From positions 248,001-312,000 of the forward strand of contig NZ_JAJTSZ010000003.1 in the NCBI RefSeq assembly GCF_021440195.1: a DNA stretch of 64,000 nt, in the 5' to 3' direction. Source of the stretch: Dyadobacter sp. CY356. Lineage in GTDB: Bacteria; Bacteroidota; Bacteroidia; Cytophagales; Spirosomataceae. Below are positions 52,913-61,609 of this stretch, piece after piece. The notes below the pieces were generated by a model that was not told where the DNA came from, did not search any database, and was given only the letters and a program-made list of their open reading frames with translations. Position 1 is the first letter of the stretch. The number at the start of each line of letters is the position of its first letter. The translations under genes and the position numbers were made by a program.

Positions 52913-54370
52913 TCAAAAAGCAGAAATCCACCTCATTATCCATTCGGGATTAAAGAACAACAAAACGACTGCGGCCAGAAAGATACCTGCAATAATCTTT
53001 CCAGTAGCACCATTATTTGAAACCGAATTTTCCGGATTCGAATTTTTGAAAAATAACAAATAGGGCAATCTCAAATAATAAGCAAGCGCGACTGCTGCAT
53101 TCAAAATTCCTCCGATCATAAGCCAAAGCATCCATGGAAATCCCTGGTCGTGGTAGCTGTCCCAAAGTGCAGAGAATATCAGCCATTTTGCTGTAAAACC
53201 TACTGTTGGAGGTAATCCGGCTAGTGCGATCATAACCACTGTCAAAACACCTGAAATCCACATATTTTTTTTGCCCAAACCTTCGAAGGCGGATAACTCC
53301 GTTATAGCTTTAGGTTGTAATAAATCAATCAAAAAGAATGCAGCCATATTCACAATAAGATATGATGCTGTATAGAAAACAGCCGTCTCAAATCCGAAGC
53401 GGCTGTAAGATGCAACGCCTACCAGTAAATATCCGGCTTGGGCAATCGAAGAATATGCCAATAATCTTCTGGCGTTGGTCTGCCATAAAGCAGCTACATT
53501 TCCGATTGTTATACTGATCAAAGCAATGCCACCGAGGATTGGAAAATACTGCGCCGGTAATACGGAAGCCAAACGCATTAAAACCAAAATGACTGCCGCT
53601 TTTGGTGCAACAGAAAGAAATGAAACCAGTGGAGTAGGAGCCGCTTCGTACACGTCCGGCGTCCAGACATGAAATGGGACGAGTGATAATTTGAAGAGCA
53701 AACCTGCCAGCGTCATAACAATCGAAACGGTAATAACCAGATTCGAATTGTTCATTAATCCTGCTGTCAATGCTTCACTTGTAATATCCATGGTTCCAGT
53801 AAGTCCATAAATCAGTGAAATTCCATAAAGCATGACAGCTGAACTTGCTGCACCAAAAAGCAAATATTTCAACCCGCCTTCGGCAGCTTTTTTATAGGGA
53901 GAAATGGCTACAAGTAAATAACTACTGATAGAAATAACTTCAAGCGACAAATAAATCGTCAGCAGATGTGTGGACATTGTGAGCAGATTTAGTCCGATCA
54001 CAGTGGCAATCAGCAGGGCATTAAATTCGGGTGGAAAATCATATTTTAGAATCCGGACGTGGATAAGTGAGAAAATCCAGGTCAGGATAATCATCACTTT
54101 GAAGAAAACTGCCTGATGGTCCAGAAATAATAGTGGATGAAACCGGAATGAAGGTTTGTCATTCCATTGTCCTAAAACCAGGATTAGTGCTACTAAACTT
54201 CCGGCAAGAGCCAGATTTTGAAGCCAGAAAGACGCCCTCTTTTTTTCGAATTGTTTAAATAAAACTAATTCGGAAAAAAGAAAAAAACAGAAAAACACGG
54301 CCAGGAAAATCTCAGGAGTGATTCCTCCCAGGCTTTGGCGTATATGGATGAGTTGTTCGTTTAAGTTCAA
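52913..54370 (-). CDS. nuoN: NADH-quinone oxidoreductase subunit N
   Basis: 485 residues, 14 transmembrane helices, a proton-pumping antiporter-like subunit of complex I. Recognisable blocks: AASSAVMLYGISLIYGLTGT, FKLSLVPFHVWTPDVYEAAP (TM7-8 lysine and histidine region) and VMIALAGLPPTVGFTAKWLI. No nuoM or other nuo gene lies upstream in the window; the promoter side faces a divergent gene at 54527. nuoN is usually the last gene of the nuo operon, so it is detached here. Confidence 0.93.
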   Translation of the reverse strand: MNLNEQLIHIRQSLGGITPEIFLAVFFCFFLFSELVLFKQFEKKRASFWLQNLALAGSLVALILVLGQWNDKPSFRFHPLLFLDHQAVFFKVMIILTWIFSLIHVRILKYDFPPEFNALLIATVIGLNLLTMSTHLLTIYLSLEVISISSYLLVAISPYKKAAEGGLKYLLFGAASSAVMLYGISLIYGLTGTMDITSEALTAGLMNNSNLVITVSIVMTLAGLLFKLSLVPFHVWTPDVYEAAPTPLVSFLSVAPKAAVILVLMRLASVLPAQYFPILGGIALISITIGNVAALWQTNARRLLAYSSIAQAGYLLVGVASYSRFGFETAVFYTASYLIVNMAAFFLIDLLQPKAITELSAFEGLGKKNMWISGVLTVVMIALAGLPPTVGFTAKWLIFSALWDSYHDQGFPWMLWLMIGGILNAAVALAYYLRLPYLLFFKNSNPENSVSNNGATGKIIAGIFLAAVVLLFFNPEWIMRWISAF

Positions 54371-54526
54371 AAGCGCGGGTACAATTTTTTTGGCAAAAGT
54401 ACATAAAGATGGTAGGGAATCTAAGCGATTGAAAGGAATAAACCAATTTGTTTATCAACTTTAACCATACACCAGAATAACAGACCATGGAATAAGTCAA
54501 ATTTACAGTATAAACTAAATCATAAT

Positions 54527-55162
54527 ATGAAAAAAGTTAACCCGATTTTATTCATTGCCGCTTTATTATTTACAATGAATGTGCAGGCCCAGGATTCGAC
54601 AGGACTTACGGGCACTCCGTTGAAAGAAGTGCAATACACGAGTGATAATTCACCATACCTGACCCAGGAGTGGTATAGAGGTTTGGTCAGGGATAAATCG
54701 GGAAAACCTTACGACGGTGTTTTGCTCAATTATAACATGGCCAAAGACGAAATTGTCTATAAAAATGATTCAAGCGCTTATGTGCTCGGACCGGAGATCA
54801 TGGAGTTCAATATACCAACGGGTACTGCCCTGTATACTTTTAAAAGAGGATTTCCTGGCGCAGCCGGATTGACTGATAAAAGTTTTTACCAGGTTTTGTA
54901 CGATGGGAATACTAAACTTTTAAAACATTTTAAAAAATCCGGAAGCAACGCGGCGGAAGAAAGTCTTTATATCCTGAAAGGAGATAAATTGAATCCGATT
55001 CAGTTAAAAGACAGGAACAGTTTTTTGAAAGTGCTTTCGGATGAAAAAAATAAAATGCAATATGTTATTAAAGAAGAAAATCTGGACTTTGATGGTGCAG
55101 ATGATGTAGCCAAACTTCTTGCTGAATATGACGCTTACAAGGCGGGAAGAGGAGGGAATTAG
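54527..55162 (+). CDS. Secreted protein of unknown function
   Basis: 211 residues with signal peptide MKKVNPILFIAALLFTMNVQ AQ (cleavage after AQA). The mature part has TQEWYRGLVRDKSGKPYDGV, a YxxG-type strand pattern and a YQVLYDGNTKLLKHFKKSGS segment. The general layout (short secreted beta protein with repeated YDG) occurs often in Bacteroidota and is unassigned. Followed by a terminator. Confidence 0.7.
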   Translation: MKKVNPILFIAALLFTMNVQAQDSTGLTGTPLKEVQYTSDNSPYLTQEWYRGLVRDKSGKPYDGVLLNYNMAKDEIVYKNDSSAYVLGPEIMEFNIPTGTALYTFKRGFPGAAGLTDKSFYQVLYDGNTKLLKHFKKSGSNAAEESLYILKGDKLNPIQLKDRNSFLKVLSDEKNKMQYVIKEENLDFDGADDVAKLLAEYDAYKAGRGGN

Positions 55163-55186
55163 AATCTAAAAAATAGCTTTTAGTAT

Positions 55187-55226
55187 AAAAAACCTGAATA
55201 GAGACGAAGCTCTGTTCAGGTTTTTT
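55187..55226. terminator. Bidirectional terminator
   Basis: AAAAAACCTGAATAGAG and CTCTGTTCAGGTTTTTT pair over 17 bp with one mismatch and a 6-base loop, between convergent stops at 55162 and 55243. Confidence 0.88.
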
Positions 55227-55242
55227 ATATTTTATTCAAATC

Positions 55243-55731
55243 TTATTGAGCGGCGTCCTCGATTTTCTTTTTCTTTTTGGTGAAAACATAAACAACACCA
55301 AAATGACTTTTCAGAACACCACTGTCAAATTTATCTTTAACATATGGGTTTAATTCCAGTGCCAGTTGAATATTCCGGTTTTGGGGTAAAGGTTTAATGC
55401 GGACACCAACATTCAGCGAATATCCGTCAATCGTTACGAGATCTGCATTTGCATCAGCGATACGATACAAAGGGTTTAACCTCACACCGCCGCCAATATA
55501 CCATTGTGTAACTTCCCCTCTCTTAAAATTGATCATCGGAAGAATATCAACACTCAGACTGCTGAACAATGAATTCGTTTGAAAACGGCTATCTACCCAA
55601 AATATCTTCCTCGGATTGGTACTTATCGTTAACAAATTGCTCCATGGATAATAACCAACCGAACCCTGCGCCATCAATCCTTCACAGCCGCAAACTAAAA
55701 AAAACACAATCAGGATCAGAAGTCGCTTCAT
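55243..55731 (-). CDS. Outer-membrane beta-barrel-like protein of unknown function
   Basis: 162 residues with a signal peptide and lipobox-like FFLVCGCEGLMAQG; cleavage could be at either site. The mature part alternates hydrophobic and polar residues (TQWYIGGGVRLNPLYRIADA, YSLNVGVRIKPLPQNRNIQL, KSHFGVVYVFTKKKKKIEDA), as in small outer-membrane barrels. No enzyme motif. It lies 47 bases downstream of ffh but is likely its own or a co-transcribed gene. Confidence 0.65.
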   Translation of the reverse strand: MKRLLILIVFFLVCGCEGLMAQGSVGYYPWSNLLTISTNPRKIFWVDSRFQTNSLFSSLSVDILPMINFKRGEVTQWYIGGGVRLNPLYRIADANADLVTIDGYSLNVGVRIKPLPQNRNIQLALELNPYVKDKFDSGVLKSHFGVVYVFTKKKKKIEDAAQ

Positions 55732-55778
55732 GGATAAATTTGATGTTGAAAATTAAAATGCCTTACAGATTTAAATGA

Positions 55779-57101
55779 TTAACGGCGTAGTGCTTTGCTC
55801 ATTTTTCCGGCTGCCTGCATCGTATTCATTTTCTTCATCATCTTACGCATTTCATCAAATTGCTTCAAAAGATTATTTACCTGTAAAATTGAAGTCCCGC
55901 TACCTGTTGCAATACGTTTTTTACGGCTTCCGTCAATCATATCCGGATTTTCGCGCTCTTTTTTCGTCATCGACTGGATAATGGCTTCAATTGGTTTGAA
56001 AGATTCATTATCAATATTCACATCTTTCATGGCCGTTCCCATTCCTGGAATCATACCGATCAGATCTTTCACATTACCCATTTTCTTAATTTGCTGAAGC
56101 TGGCCCAAAAAGTCGTCAAAATCAAATTTGTTCTGACGCATTTTGGCGTTGATGCGTTTTGCTTCATCTTCGTCAAATGCCTGCTGTGCACGTTCAACCA
56201 AAGAAATAACGTCACCCATTCCAAGAATCCTGCTCGCCATACGATCAGGATAGAAGGAATCAAGGGCTTCCATTTTTTCCCCGGTACTGATGTATTTTAT
56301 CGGTTTGTCAACAATCTGGCGAATGGAAAGCGCAGCTCCACCACGTGCATCACCATCTAATTTGGTCAATACAACCCCATCAAAATTCAGACGTTCGTTG
56401 AAAGTTTTGGCAGTATTAACAGCATCCTGACCCGTCATGGAATCCACAACGAAAAGAATTTCAGAAGGTTTTACGGCTGACTTGATATCTTCCACTTCCT
56501 GCATCATCACCTCATCCACTGCCAAACGACCGGCAGTATCGACGATGACAATTTTCTTGCCTATTTTCCTGGCATGCGCAATGGCATTGGTAGCAATTTG
56601 AACCGCGCTTTTATTATCGGGCTCAGAATAAACTTCAACACCAACCTGCTCGCCAAGCACTTTCAACTGATCAATCGCAGCAGGACGGTACACGTCGCAA
56701 GCTACCAGAAGCACCTGTCTTCCTTGTTTTTTTAATAAAGCAGAAAGCTTTCCGGAGAAAGTCGTTTTACCAGAACCTTGCAGACCGGCAATCAGTATAA
56801 CAGCAGGATCGCCCTTGATGTTAATGCCTTCCGCCTGTCCGCCCATTAATTCAGTTAATTCTTCCTGAACAATTTTGACGAACATCTGACCCGGTTCTAC
56901 GGAAATCAATATTTTCCGGTCAAGAGCTTTCTCCCGGATCCGGTCTGTAATGTCTTTTGCAATCTTAAAGTTTACGTCGGCATCAACCAACGCTTTACGA
57001 ACCTCTTTTGTAGTAGCGGCAACGTTTATATCAGAAATGCGATCCTTCCCTTTTAAAGTACGAAAGGCATTGTTTAGCTTATCCTGTAAGTTTTCAAACA
57101 T
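55779..57101 (-). CDS. ffh: Signal recognition particle protein Ffh (SRP54)
   Basis: 440 residues. The N domain is followed by the NG GTPase: GLQGSGKT (106-113), DTAGRLAVDEVMMQE and LTKLDGDARGGAALS. The M domain is methionine-rich (MIGMIPGMGTAMKDVN, MRKMMKKMNTMQAAGKMSKA), the signal-sequence binding surface, with RKKRIATGSGTS for RNA contact. Ffh plus 4.5S RNA targets inner-membrane proteins co-translationally to FtsY. No 4.5S RNA gene was recognised in the window. Confidence 0.97.
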   Translation of the reverse strand: MFENLQDKLNNAFRTLKGKDRISDINVAATTKEVRKALVDADVNFKIAKDITDRIREKALDRKILISVEPGQMFVKIVQEELTELMGGQAEGINIKGDPAVILIAGLQGSGKTTFSGKLSALLKKQGRQVLLVACDVYRPAAIDQLKVLGEQVGVEVYSEPDNKSAVQIATNAIAHARKIGKKIVIVDTAGRLAVDEVMMQEVEDIKSAVKPSEILFVVDSMTGQDAVNTAKTFNERLNFDGVVLTKLDGDARGGAALSIRQIVDKPIKYISTGEKMEALDSFYPDRMASRILGMGDVISLVERAQQAFDEDEAKRINAKMRQNKFDFDDFLGQLQQIKKMGNVKDLIGMIPGMGTAMKDVNIDNESFKPIEAIIQSMTKKERENPDMIDGSRKKRIATGSGTSILQVNNLLKQFDEMRKMMKKMNTMQAAGKMSKALRR

Positions 57102-57164
57102 AAATGGGTATGGATGAGATCGGAACTTGAATTGAAATAATTCACAAAGGTATAAATAAAAAGA

Positions 57165-57194
57165 GGAGTACAGGAAAGTTCATTCCCGTACTCC
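57165..57194 (-). terminator. Terminator of mscS-like gene
   Basis: GGAGTACAGG and CCCGTACTCC pair over ten bases with an internal mismatch, loop of 10; on the minus strand it leads into TCTTTTTATTT before ffh's promoter region. Confidence 0.7.
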
Positions 57195-57234
57195 CTCATT
57201 TTATTCGATTTTTACTTATATAATTGATGAAATG

Positions 57235-58047
57235 TTATTGTTTTAGTGCCACACTAAGCTCGGCTGGCTTAGGAGCTCCAATTGCGTCGGCTGCATATTG
57301 TTTGCTGATTCCCTCATTTACATAGTAATAGGTATCCCAGTAATTTTCACTCAGTGTCCATACACGCACATCAAAGAAAATGGCGTTTTCAGTTAATTTA
57401 GTAACCAAAATATCGTGTTCAACGTCTTTCAATGCAGTTGGACATGCATTTGTTACTTTTCTGATCGAGGCCCTGATAGCGTCTACGCCATTCTGGCTGC
57501 CTGCTGCGAAAACCATATCGACACGTATTTTTCCTTTACCTGAAATATTGGTGATCGGTGCAGTTGATAAGGCTCCGTTTGGAAGAATAATCGTTTTATT
57601 ATCAACTGTTACTAAAATCGTATTAAATATCTGTATTGCTTCCACTACACCAGTAAATCCCTGCGCATTAATAAGGTCACCAACCCGGTAAGGTTTGAAG
57701 ATCAGAATCAAAACACCTCCCGCAAAATTGGCAAGACTACCCTGCAAGGCAAAACCTACGGCCAAACTGGCGGCACCAAGTACTGCCACAAAAGATGTGG
57801 TTTGAATGCCAAGAATTCCTGCAATACTTAATAGAAGCATTACATTCAGCATCACACCAATCAATGAATTCAGGAATGGCTGCACGTCACGGTCAACGTG
57901 CCTTCTGTCCATTAACGAACTTACCATGGAAGTGATTTTCCCAATCACGATCCGCCCGATAATCAGGACAAGAATTGCTAATAAAATTTTGCCGCCGTAC
58001 TCTGATGCCGTGGCAATGATCTGAGCCTTAATAAGGTCGTAATTCAT
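57235..58047 (-). CDS. Small-conductance mechanosensitive channel (MscS family)
   Basis: 270 residues from the ATG at 58047 (the frame opens at 58119, but MNYDLIKAQI matches the usual start). TM1 is ILLAILVLIIGRIVIGKI, TM2 follows near 70-90, and the pore helix TM3 is the diagnostic AASLAVGFALQGSLANFAGG (about 95-114), with the kink and FKPYRVGDLI after it. The C-terminal beta and alpha/beta domains are complete. It opens under hypo-osmotic tension to release solutes. Confidence 0.94.
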   Translation of the reverse strand: MNYDLIKAQIIATASEYGGKILLAILVLIIGRIVIGKITSMVSSLMDRRHVDRDVQPFLNSLIGVMLNVMLLLSIAGILGIQTTSFVAVLGAASLAVGFALQGSLANFAGGVLILIFKPYRVGDLINAQGFTGVVEAIQIFNTILVTVDNKTIILPNGALSTAPITNISGKGKIRVDMVFAAGSQNGVDAIRASIRKVTNACPTALKDVEHDILVTKLTENAIFFDVRVWTLSENYWDTYYYVNEGISKQYAADAIGAPKPAELSVALKQ

Positions 58048-58280
58048 AATTTGAGAGAGAAAGGGGATGAATAATGTTTGTTTTTGAAAGTTTAGACTAG
58101 GACATTGTTTCGAAGTCACTTCTTTCAGGAAAAAACTGGAAAATCTCCCATTTCGTTGCCCGGAAATTTATCGACCGAATAGCAGATATGTTGTTACGAT
58201 GGATGGTATATTCCTAAGTTATAAATTCAAAGAAAATTTGGGTGGCTGTAAATATCTGGTCAACTCAAACATTGATAAAA

Positions 58281-58937
58281 TTAATGGACCTTAAAAAATA
58301 GCTGGGCAGACAGACCTGGGGAGACCAGGAATGAGTTCAAGTCCTTTGTAATGCCGACACCAGGAAAATAATCCGGACTAATATTTCCACTCATTCGAAT
58401 AGCAATTGTGGTTCTTGCCTGGAATCGCAGAACTAATTTTTTATTCAATATATAGTCGTAAGCAAGATAGATCTCTGCGCCAAAAGCGAAATTTTGGTCA
58501 TCTTTAAAATCGCCGGTATAATCTCCATATGTGGGTCCTTTGAAAGTGTATTTTCCGCGAAAACCTGAAAATGATATGATAGGGCCATAACCAAACCTGA
58601 GCGGTACCCTTTGATACTGATTTTCGAAAGCCAGTTTGATATATAAACCCTTAAACTTTTGAGATTGAGAGATCTGGGTTGTATCTATTTTTGAAGTTCC
58701 TTTTGCAAATCCACCGCTTAATACCCAATATCTGAGAGGATTTTTACTTGCAAATCTGACATAGGGCTCAACGATCACCGTGTTTCTGATAAAATACTTA
58801 TCCGCAAATACATAGGAGGTCAAACCTTTTGTCAAATCAATACCAAGATATACAGGTTTGGATTCCTTGACAATGTCCTGCGCATTACCGTTAAGCCAGA
58901 CCAGGCTTACAATAATCAGTAAAATTTTCTTTTTCAT
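58281..58937 (-). CDS. DUF6048-family outer-membrane protein
   Basis: 218 residues from the ATG at 58937, whose ATGA overlaps the stop of the lipoprotein gene; a spurious upstream frame extends to 59096. Signal peptide MKKKILLIIVSLVWLNGNAQ. The mature part is a beta-barrel pattern: YLGIDLTKGLTSYVFADKYF, ENQYQRVPLRFGYGPIISFS and YDYILNKKLVLRFQARTTIA. The DUF6048 assignment rests on this pattern and on its pairing with a DUF6452-like lipoprotein, an association known in Bacteroidota. Function unknown; outer-membrane location inferred. Confidence 0.75.
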   Translation of the reverse strand: MKKKILLIIVSLVWLNGNAQDIVKESKPVYLGIDLTKGLTSYVFADKYFIRNTVIVEPYVRFASKNPLRYWVLSGGFAKGTSKIDTTQISQSQKFKGLYIKLAFENQYQRVPLRFGYGPIISFSGFRGKYTFKGPTYGDYTGDFKDDQNFAFGAEIYLAYDYILNKKLVLRFQARTTIAIRMSGNISPDYFPGVGITKDLNSFLVSPGLSAQLFFKVH

Positions 58938-59428
58938 AATGACACAAGAACAGTTATTCCCTGCCCATCTTTGATGCCAAATACCGGCACTTTTCCATCG
59001 AGTATGTAGGATTGATAATCCACATAGACATCTTTGAAAGTTGATTTTGTCTCCGTCAGCGACGCTGGTCGTTTTGCATCGACGACAAAACCGCATCCAT
59101 CTTTGTGGAAAAAATCGCGGGAGTAAAAAAGGCTTAGCGTATCGGTTCGGTTCTCAAATTCAAAAATGTAAGTAGTACTATCTGCGTTTAAGGAAATCGG
59201 TAAGGTAAAATCGAACGATCCTGCGTAATAAGATTTTGATGAATAATTTTTTGTCTGTTCTTCAAAGACGCTTTGATCAATCGCTCCCGGCGAGGTAATT
59301 TTCTTCAGTAGAAGGGTATCAGGAAAAGCTTGGATTGAAAGCTGGATGGTAAGTTCTTGTTGCGGACCGCAGTCAATACAGCCGTTCAATAGCAATGCTG
59401 ACAGGATCAGGAGAAAAATTATTTTCAT
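58934..59428 (-). CDS. DUF6452-family lipoprotein
   Basis: 164 residues with a lipoprotein signal (MKIIFLLILSALLLNGC) directly followed by IDCGPQQ. Two further conserved features of the family are FYSRDFFHKDGCGFVVDAKR and a beta-sandwich-like preceding region. It is coupled by a four-base overlap to the DUF6048 gene; the two probably form one envelope complex. Molecular function unknown. Confidence 0.75.
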   Translation of the reverse strand: MKIIFLLILSALLLNGCIDCGPQQELTIQLSIQAFPDTLLLKKITSPGAIDQSVFEEQTKNYSSKSYYAGSFDFTLPISLNADSTTYIFEFENRTDTLSLFYSRDFFHKDGCGFVVDAKRPASLTETKSTFKDVYVDYQSYILDGKVPVFGIKDGQGITVLVSL

Positions 59429-59559
59429 ATGTTGAGGAGTTAAGTGGTTGTTTAAGAGGAGACACGAGTAGGAGTTAAATAGTTGTAGTTAAGTTTTTAA
59501 AGATGTGATGTTTTTGGGAAGTTGTCTGATACCGGATTATCTTTCTGAATAGATTTTGT

Positions 59560-59567
59560 TATTTTTG
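59560..59567 (+). promoter_or_regulatory. -7 promoter element of the Uma2 gene
   Basis: TATTTTTG is an exact TAnnTTTG, 11 bases before the first ATG (59578) and 17 before the second (59584), so the second ATG leaves a more usual leader. Confidence 0.4.
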
Positions 59568-59577
59568 TTAAAACACA

Positions 59578-60189
59578 ATGATTATGTCAGCCGTTACACA
59601 AACTATACATTCAGAGGAGGACTATCTTGCATTAGAAGAAAAGTCAGATTACAAAAGTGAATATTTCAAAGGCGAAATATTCATGATGGCTGGTGCTACG
59701 CCAAATCATAACCGGATTAAGGAAAATCTGTCCGGAGAAATTTATAATAGTCTTAAAAAACGGAAATCCTGCCGCAGCTATTCCAGCGATCAAAGAATTT
59801 ACATTCCAGAAAATTCACTTTACAGCTATCCTGATATCGTAGTAGTTTGTGGACCAAATCAATACGCTGAAAAGGATAAAAATACAATAATTAATCCTGC
59901 TGTCATTATTGAAGTTTTATCAGAAGGTACAGGTTCTTATGATCGTGGTGATAAATTCCGGTTTTACAGAGATATTGATAGTTTGAAAGAATATGTTTTG
60001 GTCAATTCTGTTAATGTCGGAGTAGAAATATTTAGAAGAACCGAGGATAATCACTGGTTACTTGCAGAAGACGCTTATCAATTCTCAAATTCTGTTACCA
60101 TCCAATCCATTGAAGCTACTTTACAATTGTCAGATTTATATGAAGGAACTGACAATGTAAACGAAGGATGGGCTAGTCCCGAAGAGTAA
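59578..60189 (+). CDS. Uma2-family (DUF820) PD-(D/E)xK nuclease-like protein
   Basis: 203 residues; the start may be the ATG at 59584 (MSAVTQTIHSEEDYLALEEK). Family features: SEYFKGEIFMMAGATPNHNR, SYPDIVVVCGP (catalytic aspartate) and PAVIIEVLSEGTGSYDRGDKF, where E precedes the usual second acidic position, and YRDIDSLKEYVLVN. Uma2 proteins are predicted endonucleases that are very numerous in Cyanobacteria and Cytophagia; their targets are unknown. No partner gene is apparent. Confidence 0.9.
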   Translation: MIMSAVTQTIHSEEDYLALEEKSDYKSEYFKGEIFMMAGATPNHNRIKENLSGEIYNSLKKRKSCRSYSSDQRIYIPENSLYSYPDIVVVCGPNQYAEKDKNTIINPAVIIEVLSEGTGSYDRGDKFRFYRDIDSLKEYVLVNSVNVGVEIFRRTEDNHWLLAEDAYQFSNSVTIQSIEATLQLSDLYEGTDNVNEGWASPEE

Positions 60190-60195
60190 TTTTTC

Positions 60196-60242
60196 TATAT
60201 TTGCCCTTTAAACAATAAGGGGCAGCTTGCTCCGTTTATTGT
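60196..60242 (+). promoter_or_regulatory. -7 element and leader hairpin before exbB
   Basis: TATATTTG (60196-60203) is an exact TAnnTTTG. The transcript would begin with a hairpin: ACAATAA (60212-60218) pairs with TTATTGT (60236-60242) around an inner GGGGC/GCTCC stem. The stem may stabilise the message or terminate read-through from the Uma2 gene. Confidence 0.4.
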
Positions 60243-60309
60243 CAAGGTTGTTTTTATACGGGCTTGATCCCTTTTACATTAGCATAACCAATCACTTTTC
60301 ACCATTCAT

Positions 60310-60990
60310 ATGATGCTTCTACAAGCACTTGCTGACTCTACTTTGGCTGCACCTGCCGCTGCGCAGGGCCTATCTGTTATTGACCTTTTAGGAAAAGGGG
60401 GAGTAGTAATGATCCCGTTGGGGCTGCTTTTTGTTGCCACTTTATTTATTGTCATTGAACGTTACCTGGGCATTGGCTCTAACGGAGCTATTGACACTCA
60501 GTTTGTTGATAACGTGAAGGATTTTATCCAGCAAGGAAATTTGAAATCGGCCGAATCTTCTTGTCGTAACCAGCGTAATGCTGCGGGGAGAATTTTCGAA
60601 CGCGCCATTGGCCGGATCGGATATCCGATTAAAGACATTGAGACTTCTATTGAAACATCAAGTCAGATTGAAATTCAACGTATGGAAGGTAATCTGGGCT
60701 ATCTTGGGGTAATCGCAGGTATTGCGCCGATGCTTGGATTTGTCGGTACAATTTCCGGGATTATCCGTATTTTCTATGATATTTCGGTAAGTAATGATTT
60801 CAATATCAGTACAATTGCAAGTGGTATGTATGAGAAAATGATTACGTCCGGTTCAGGTTTGATCATTGGTTTGCTTGCTTATGCAGGTTATCACTTGTTA
60901 AACATGAAGATTGACCGTTTTGCATTGAGACTTCAGGTGGCAGCATCGGATTTCCTTGACGTACTTCAAAAACCGGTTTCGTCAAAATAA
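60310..60990 (+). CDS. exbB: ExbB/TolQ/MotA-family proton channel protein
   Basis: 226 residues with three transmembrane helices: VVMIPLGLLFVATLFIVIER (near 32-51), YLGVIAGIAPMLGFVGTISG (near 136-155) and MITSGSGLIIGLLAYAGYHL (near 177-196), the last two carrying the conserved channel motifs. With ExbD it uses the proton gradient to energise TonB. The following gene is exbD; no tonB gene is adjacent, but a protein with a TonB C-terminal domain lies at 62755. Likely supports the TonB-dependent receptors of this organism. Confidence 0.93.
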   Translation: MMLLQALADSTLAAPAAAQGLSVIDLLGKGGVVMIPLGLLFVATLFIVIERYLGIGSNGAIDTQFVDNVKDFIQQGNLKSAESSCRNQRNAAGRIFERAIGRIGYPIKDIETSIETSSQIEIQRMEGNLGYLGVIAGIAPMLGFVGTISGIIRIFYDISVSNDFNISTIASGMYEKMITSGSGLIIGLLAYAGYHLLNMKIDRFALRLQVAASDFLDVLQKPVSSK

Positions 60991-61042
60991 AAATCCGGAA
61001 TGAGTCACGCATTCATCTCATTTACCCATTGATACTTACAAT

Positions 61043-61435
61043 ATGAAGATACGTCGAAAGAGCAGGTTTGCCCCTGAGGTGTTTACAAGCTCACTCAGCG
61101 ATATTATGTTTTTCCTGATGCTGTTCTTTTTGATTATTTCAACAATGTCAAATCCGAACGTTATCAAATTAATGCTTCCAAAAGCATCGGCCACACAGCA
61201 GATGTACAAAAAACAGATTACCTTATCTATTGACGATAAAAAGGTTTATTATATTGATAAAGAACCAATTCCTTTCGATCAGTTAGAAACGCAGCTGCAA
61301 ACTTTATTTGCCGGTGTTGAGGAGCGGACTATTGTTCTTCGTGTAGATAAAAACCTGGCCGTTCAGGATCTTGTGGATGTGCTGGAAGTAGGAGCGAAAC
61401 AGGATATAAAAATGGTGATGGCTACTGCAAAGTAA
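61043..61435 (+). CDS. exbD: ExbD/TolR-family biopolymer transport protein
   Basis: 130 residues: short cytoplasmic N-terminus, one membrane helix with the essential aspartate (SLSDIMFFLMLFFLIISTMS, D near residue 21) and a periplasmic domain (TIVLRVDKNLAVQDLVDVLE). Partner of ExbB 52 bases upstream in the same transcript. ExbD couples proton flow to TonB motion. Confidence 0.92.
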   Translation: MKIRRKSRFAPEVFTSSLSDIMFFLMLFFLIISTMSNPNVIKLMLPKASATQQMYKKQITLSIDDKKVYYIDKEPIPFDQLETQLQTLFAGVEERTIVLRVDKNLAVQDLVDVLEVGAKQDIKMVMATAK

Positions 61436-61469
61436 AGTTTATTGAGATCGTTAATCAATATAAAGTGTA

Positions 61470-61536
61470 GCGGCTGAGCGGCGTAATACTTGTAGAACTA
61501 GCAATCCGGAACAATGATTTAAAGGTGCAGCGCACC
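61470..61536. repeat. Two further copies of the 54-bp repeat family
   Basis: GGTGCAGCGCACC at 61524 matches the inverted core of the array at 2384-2454, and a degraded core at 61470 is followed by GTAATACTTGTAGAAC, the exact reverse complement of the array flank. The two cores are 54 bases apart, the array period. Confidence 0.8.
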
Positions 61537-61548
61537 GAAATATTCAAT

Positions 61549-61596
61549 TAAAAAGAAGCTTTGAGATCAAAACCGATTTCAGAGCTTCTTTTTTTG
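61549..61596. terminator. Bidirectional terminator after exbD
   Basis: AAAAAGAAGCTTTGAG and a CAGAGCTTCTTTTTTT arm pair with a mismatch around an 18-base loop, between convergent exbD and the oxidoreductase gene. Confidence 0.75.
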
Positions 61597-61609
61597 ATTA
61601 AAATTTAAT

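Noticed and set aside
58938..59096. N-terminal extension of the DUF6048 gene
   Set aside because: The 53 added residues lie in the coding frame of the upstream lipoprotein and precede a clean signal peptide at 58937.
60310..61435. TolQ-TolR of the Tol-Pal system
   Set aside because: No tolB or pal gene follows, and the phylum uses ExbB-ExbD names for this arrangement; the exact subfamily remains open.
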